Below are positions 62,239 to 64,000 of a stretch of DNA of 64,000 nt, piece by piece. The position numbers and the translations under genes were made by a program. This stretch comes from Aequorivita xiaoshiensis (GTDB lineage Bacteria; Bacteroidota; Bacteroidia; Flavobacteriales; Flavobacteriaceae). The notes under the pieces are model-generated. The model did not search any database, was not told where the DNA came from, and was given only the letters and a program-made list of their open reading frames with translations. Each line of letters opens with the position of its first letter. The first letter of the stretch is position 1. The stretch lies in NCBI RefSeq assembly GCF_022008395.1, contig NZ_JAIRBB010000005.1:1-64000 (forward strand), given 5' to 3'.

Positions 62239-64000
62239 ATTGTATTTCAGCTTGACTCCTCCAAACCAATTTCGAGGCATTCCTGGATAGTAATATCGAG
62301 GTTCGCTGTTGCCAAAGCCAGTTGCATTTATCAAAATAGAAGAAGCGTATTTTTCATTCGTAAAGTTATTGATACCGACATTCACTTCTGCAGATAAAGC
62401 CTTGGATAGCTCTTTTTTATAAGAAGTCTTAGCGTTTAGGACTGTATATTTTTCTGAATAAAGCAGGTTGGCATCATTCATAGGCATTTCGCCTATATGA
62501 AGAAAATTGGTGTTTAAAATGAAGTTGTTAAATCCAAAATTAACTCCTCCATTCACTTTTCTATCTGGTACTCCGGTGAGTTTGTTGCCAGAAAAATCAC
62601 GATCACCATCTACAAAATCAATGAATTTATGATTGTTGAATTCCGCATTGATATAGGGTGAAATATAACTAGAATAGCTTAATGGTTGGAAGTATGAGAG
62701 TTGTAATTCAATTCCTTTGTGTTCTGTTTTTCCAGCATTTCTACCGATATATTGATCGTCGCCAACACGTTCTGCCACCAACAAATCGTCAATATCTAAA
62801 AGGTAGGCGTTTACTTTAAAGTATAGTTTTCTTTTTAAAAGAAATACTTCACTTCCTACTTCGTAATTAAATCCTTTTTCAGGTCCGAGTTCTGGGTTGA
62901 TAACACCTTCAGGAGTTAGGGTTTCTTCGATGGAAGGATAATTAAATCCGCGACTGAAATTAAAATAAGCACTTAGGTTTTCACTAAATTGATAAAGCAG
63001 ATTTATATTCGGCGCAAAAATTGGATCGAAGTCTCGGTCTGCACTTTTATTGGCCTCACCTAAATTAAATTCATCATTAAAACTGTAATTTGTTTTATTA
63101 AAATTTAATCCAAACTGTCCCTTAAATTTTTCAGTAAAGGGAATAATTACAGTGGCAAAAATGTTTAGGTTATCTCTTTTTTCAACATTATCACTTAATA
63201 AACTGCCTTCTAAGCTTCCATTGCCATTGTTGTCTTCGTAAAGGTTTTCAATGGTCTTCCAGTTGTATTGATCCTTATAAAATTCACCTCCAAAAGTTAG
63301 ATTTGCTTTGCTTTCCAAGAAACGAAAATCTTTATTGAACACTGTTCTTCCTCCAAAACCATTGGTAAATTCATCTAAAATGTTAAAAGGCCTTGGCTCA
63401 TAATGATCGATATAATTGTAAAATACACTAGTGCTATTAGTAAAGTTATCCGAAAAATGATGCGTAAAACTTAAACCGGTTAATAGAATTTTATTGTCTT
63501 CATACCCTTGTGCCTTTTCCCAAGTAAATGCAGCTTGTGTGGGGTCTTCTTCAAAAGCAGTTTTGCCAATTGAACTAGGTATTTGCGCGTTATAGTCGAT
63601 ATAATTTACTAAAATTGAAACTTCATTTTTGGTATTTAATATATAGTTGGTAGTCAATAGTATTCCATTTCTATTGTATTTATTGTTTTCTCTAAAACCA
63701 TTCGTTTCGAGATGATCGTAATTGACATTCAACGAAAACTTTTCTGTGGAGGTAGCAGCGCTCACATTATTCTTTATTAAGCCATAGGAACCAAAACTCA
63801 GGTTTGATTTTAGAAATGTTTCTCCTACAACAGCTTGTTTTGAATTTAATAAAAGCGTTCCCCCTAGATTGGTACCATATTGAGTAGCCTTTGGCCCTTT
63901 TATAATCTCTAGCGTTTGTAAATCTTCTGGGTCAAACATATCAATGGTAGTTTCCCCAACACCGTTAGTAATAGGTATTCCATTAAAATACGCACGAATT
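62233..64000 (-). CDS. TonB-dependent receptor (N-terminus outside window)
   Basis: Outer-membrane active transporter. The frame is open through the right edge, so the ATG at 63939 is internal. The visible part starts in the plug domain (FNGIPITNG, then LEIIKGPKATQYGTNLGGTLLL) and continues through the 22-stranded barrel to the terminal strand WFGGVKLKYNL. Pattern FSRGFNYPSIEETLTPEG and ELGPEKGFNYEVGSE are typical of siderophore or metal receptors. The ligand cannot be assigned. The N-terminal signal and TonB box are beyond the window. Confidence 0.9.
   Translation of the reverse strand, partial: IRAYFNGIPITNGVGETTIDMFDPEDLQTLEIIKGPKATQYGTNLGGTLLLNSKQAVVGETFLKSNLSFGSYGLIKNNVSAATSTEKFSLNVNYDHLETNGFRENNKYNRNGILLTTNYILNTKNEVSILVNYIDYNAQIPSSIGKTAFEEDPTQAAFTWEKAQGYEDNKILLTGLSFTHHFSDNFTNSTSVFYNYIDHYEPRPFNILDEFTNGFGGRTVFNKDFRFLESKANLTFGGEFYKDQYNWKTIENLYEDNNGNGSLEGSLLSDNVEKRDNLNIFATVIIPFTEKFKGQFGLNFNKTNYSFNDEFNLGEANKSADRDFDPIFAPNINLLYQFSENLSAYFNFSRGFNYPSIEETLTPEGVINPELGPEKGFNYEVGSEVFLLKRKLYFKVNAYLLDIDDLLVAERVGDDQYIGRNAGKTEHKGIELQLSYFQPLSYSSYISPYINAEFNNHKFIDFVDGDRDFSGNKLTGVPDRKVNGGVNFGFNNFILNTNFLHIGEMPMNDANLLYSEKYTVLNAKTSYKKELSKALSAEVNVGINNFTNEKYASSILINATGFGNSEPRYYYPGMPRNWFGGVKLKYNL

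Overview
The window looks like a chromosomal segment of a Bacteroidota, most likely Flavobacteriaceae. It is AT-rich. It carries a protein with a type IX secretion (T9SS) sorting tail, many SPII lipoproteins, DUF5686/DUF5683/DUF2007 proteins, a TonB-dependent receptor, a YtxJ bacillithiol-type redox protein and Bacteroidota promoters (TAnnTTTG at -7). Shine-Dalgarno sites are not apparent. No species can be named from sequence alone. Both ends cut through genes: a T9SS-secreted CUB/fibronectin protein at the left and a TonB-dependent receptor at the right.

Layout. 1-7.3 kb: secreted protein, family 2 glycosyltransferase, YbbR/CdaR-like protein, coaE, and a histidine kinase/response regulator pair. 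7.35-14.45 kb, minus strand: miaA, a voltage-gated K+ channel with a zinc-ribbon tail, a DnaQ/GIY-YIG nuclease fusion, a YggS-type PLP protein, DUF1015, 3-hydroxyacyl-CoA dehydrogenase and a Gfo/Idh oxidoreductase. 14.7-24.2 kb: pcm, an acetyltransferase, an envelope hydrolase, a DUF5686 outer-membrane protein, smpB, a phosphatase lipoprotein, CsbD, a 0.6-kb gene-poor stretch and clpB. 24.4-33 kb: ytxJ, fahA, glyA, guaD and several lipoproteins including a glutamine cyclotransferase. At 33.1 kb lies the SRP RNA gene. 33.4-45.9 kb: an SDR, a transaldolase-type aldolase, a thioredoxin-fold lipoprotein without its cysteines, a YbiT-like ABC-F protein, a DUF2007 pair, a fasciclin protein, pheT, a 2H-phosphoesterase lipoprotein and two more SDRs, one of them 2,4-dienoyl-CoA reductase-like. 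46.2-50.8 kb: parA-parB-DUF5683-dapB-lepB. 51-55.8 kb: a PQQ-type sugar dehydrogenase and a three-gene biotin-dependent acyl-CoA carboxylase. 55.9-64 kb: an outer-membrane barrel, exonuclease III, patatin, YceI-like, UspA, a metallophosphoesterase, an ICMT-like methyltransferase and the TonB receptor.

Most of the content is housekeeping and catabolic. The hydroxyacyl-CoA dehydrogenase, dienoyl-CoA reductase, acyl-CoA carboxylase and fumarylacetoacetase suggest growth on fatty acids and amino acids. clpB, CsbD, UspA, smpB and pcm are protein-quality or stress functions. I found no CRISPR array, prophage, transposase, tRNA or rRNA, and nothing that clearly amounts to a new multi-gene system.

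The strongest unexplained signal is regulatory. Three promoters between 55.8 and 59.1 kb (outer-membrane barrel, YceI-like lipoprotein, UspA) each carry an FNR/DNR-type palindrome centred exactly 29.5 bp upstream of the -7 box. This is the arrangement expected of a class II activator. Other points of interest are an ABC-F protein with one coherently degenerate ATP site, evidence for leaderless transcripts, an 11-bp-spaced repeat before the two-component system, and a 'CTCTGCG' dispersed-repeat fragment inside the carboxylase operon. Several start codons are better placed downstream of the longest open frame, because the longer start falls inside the promoter.
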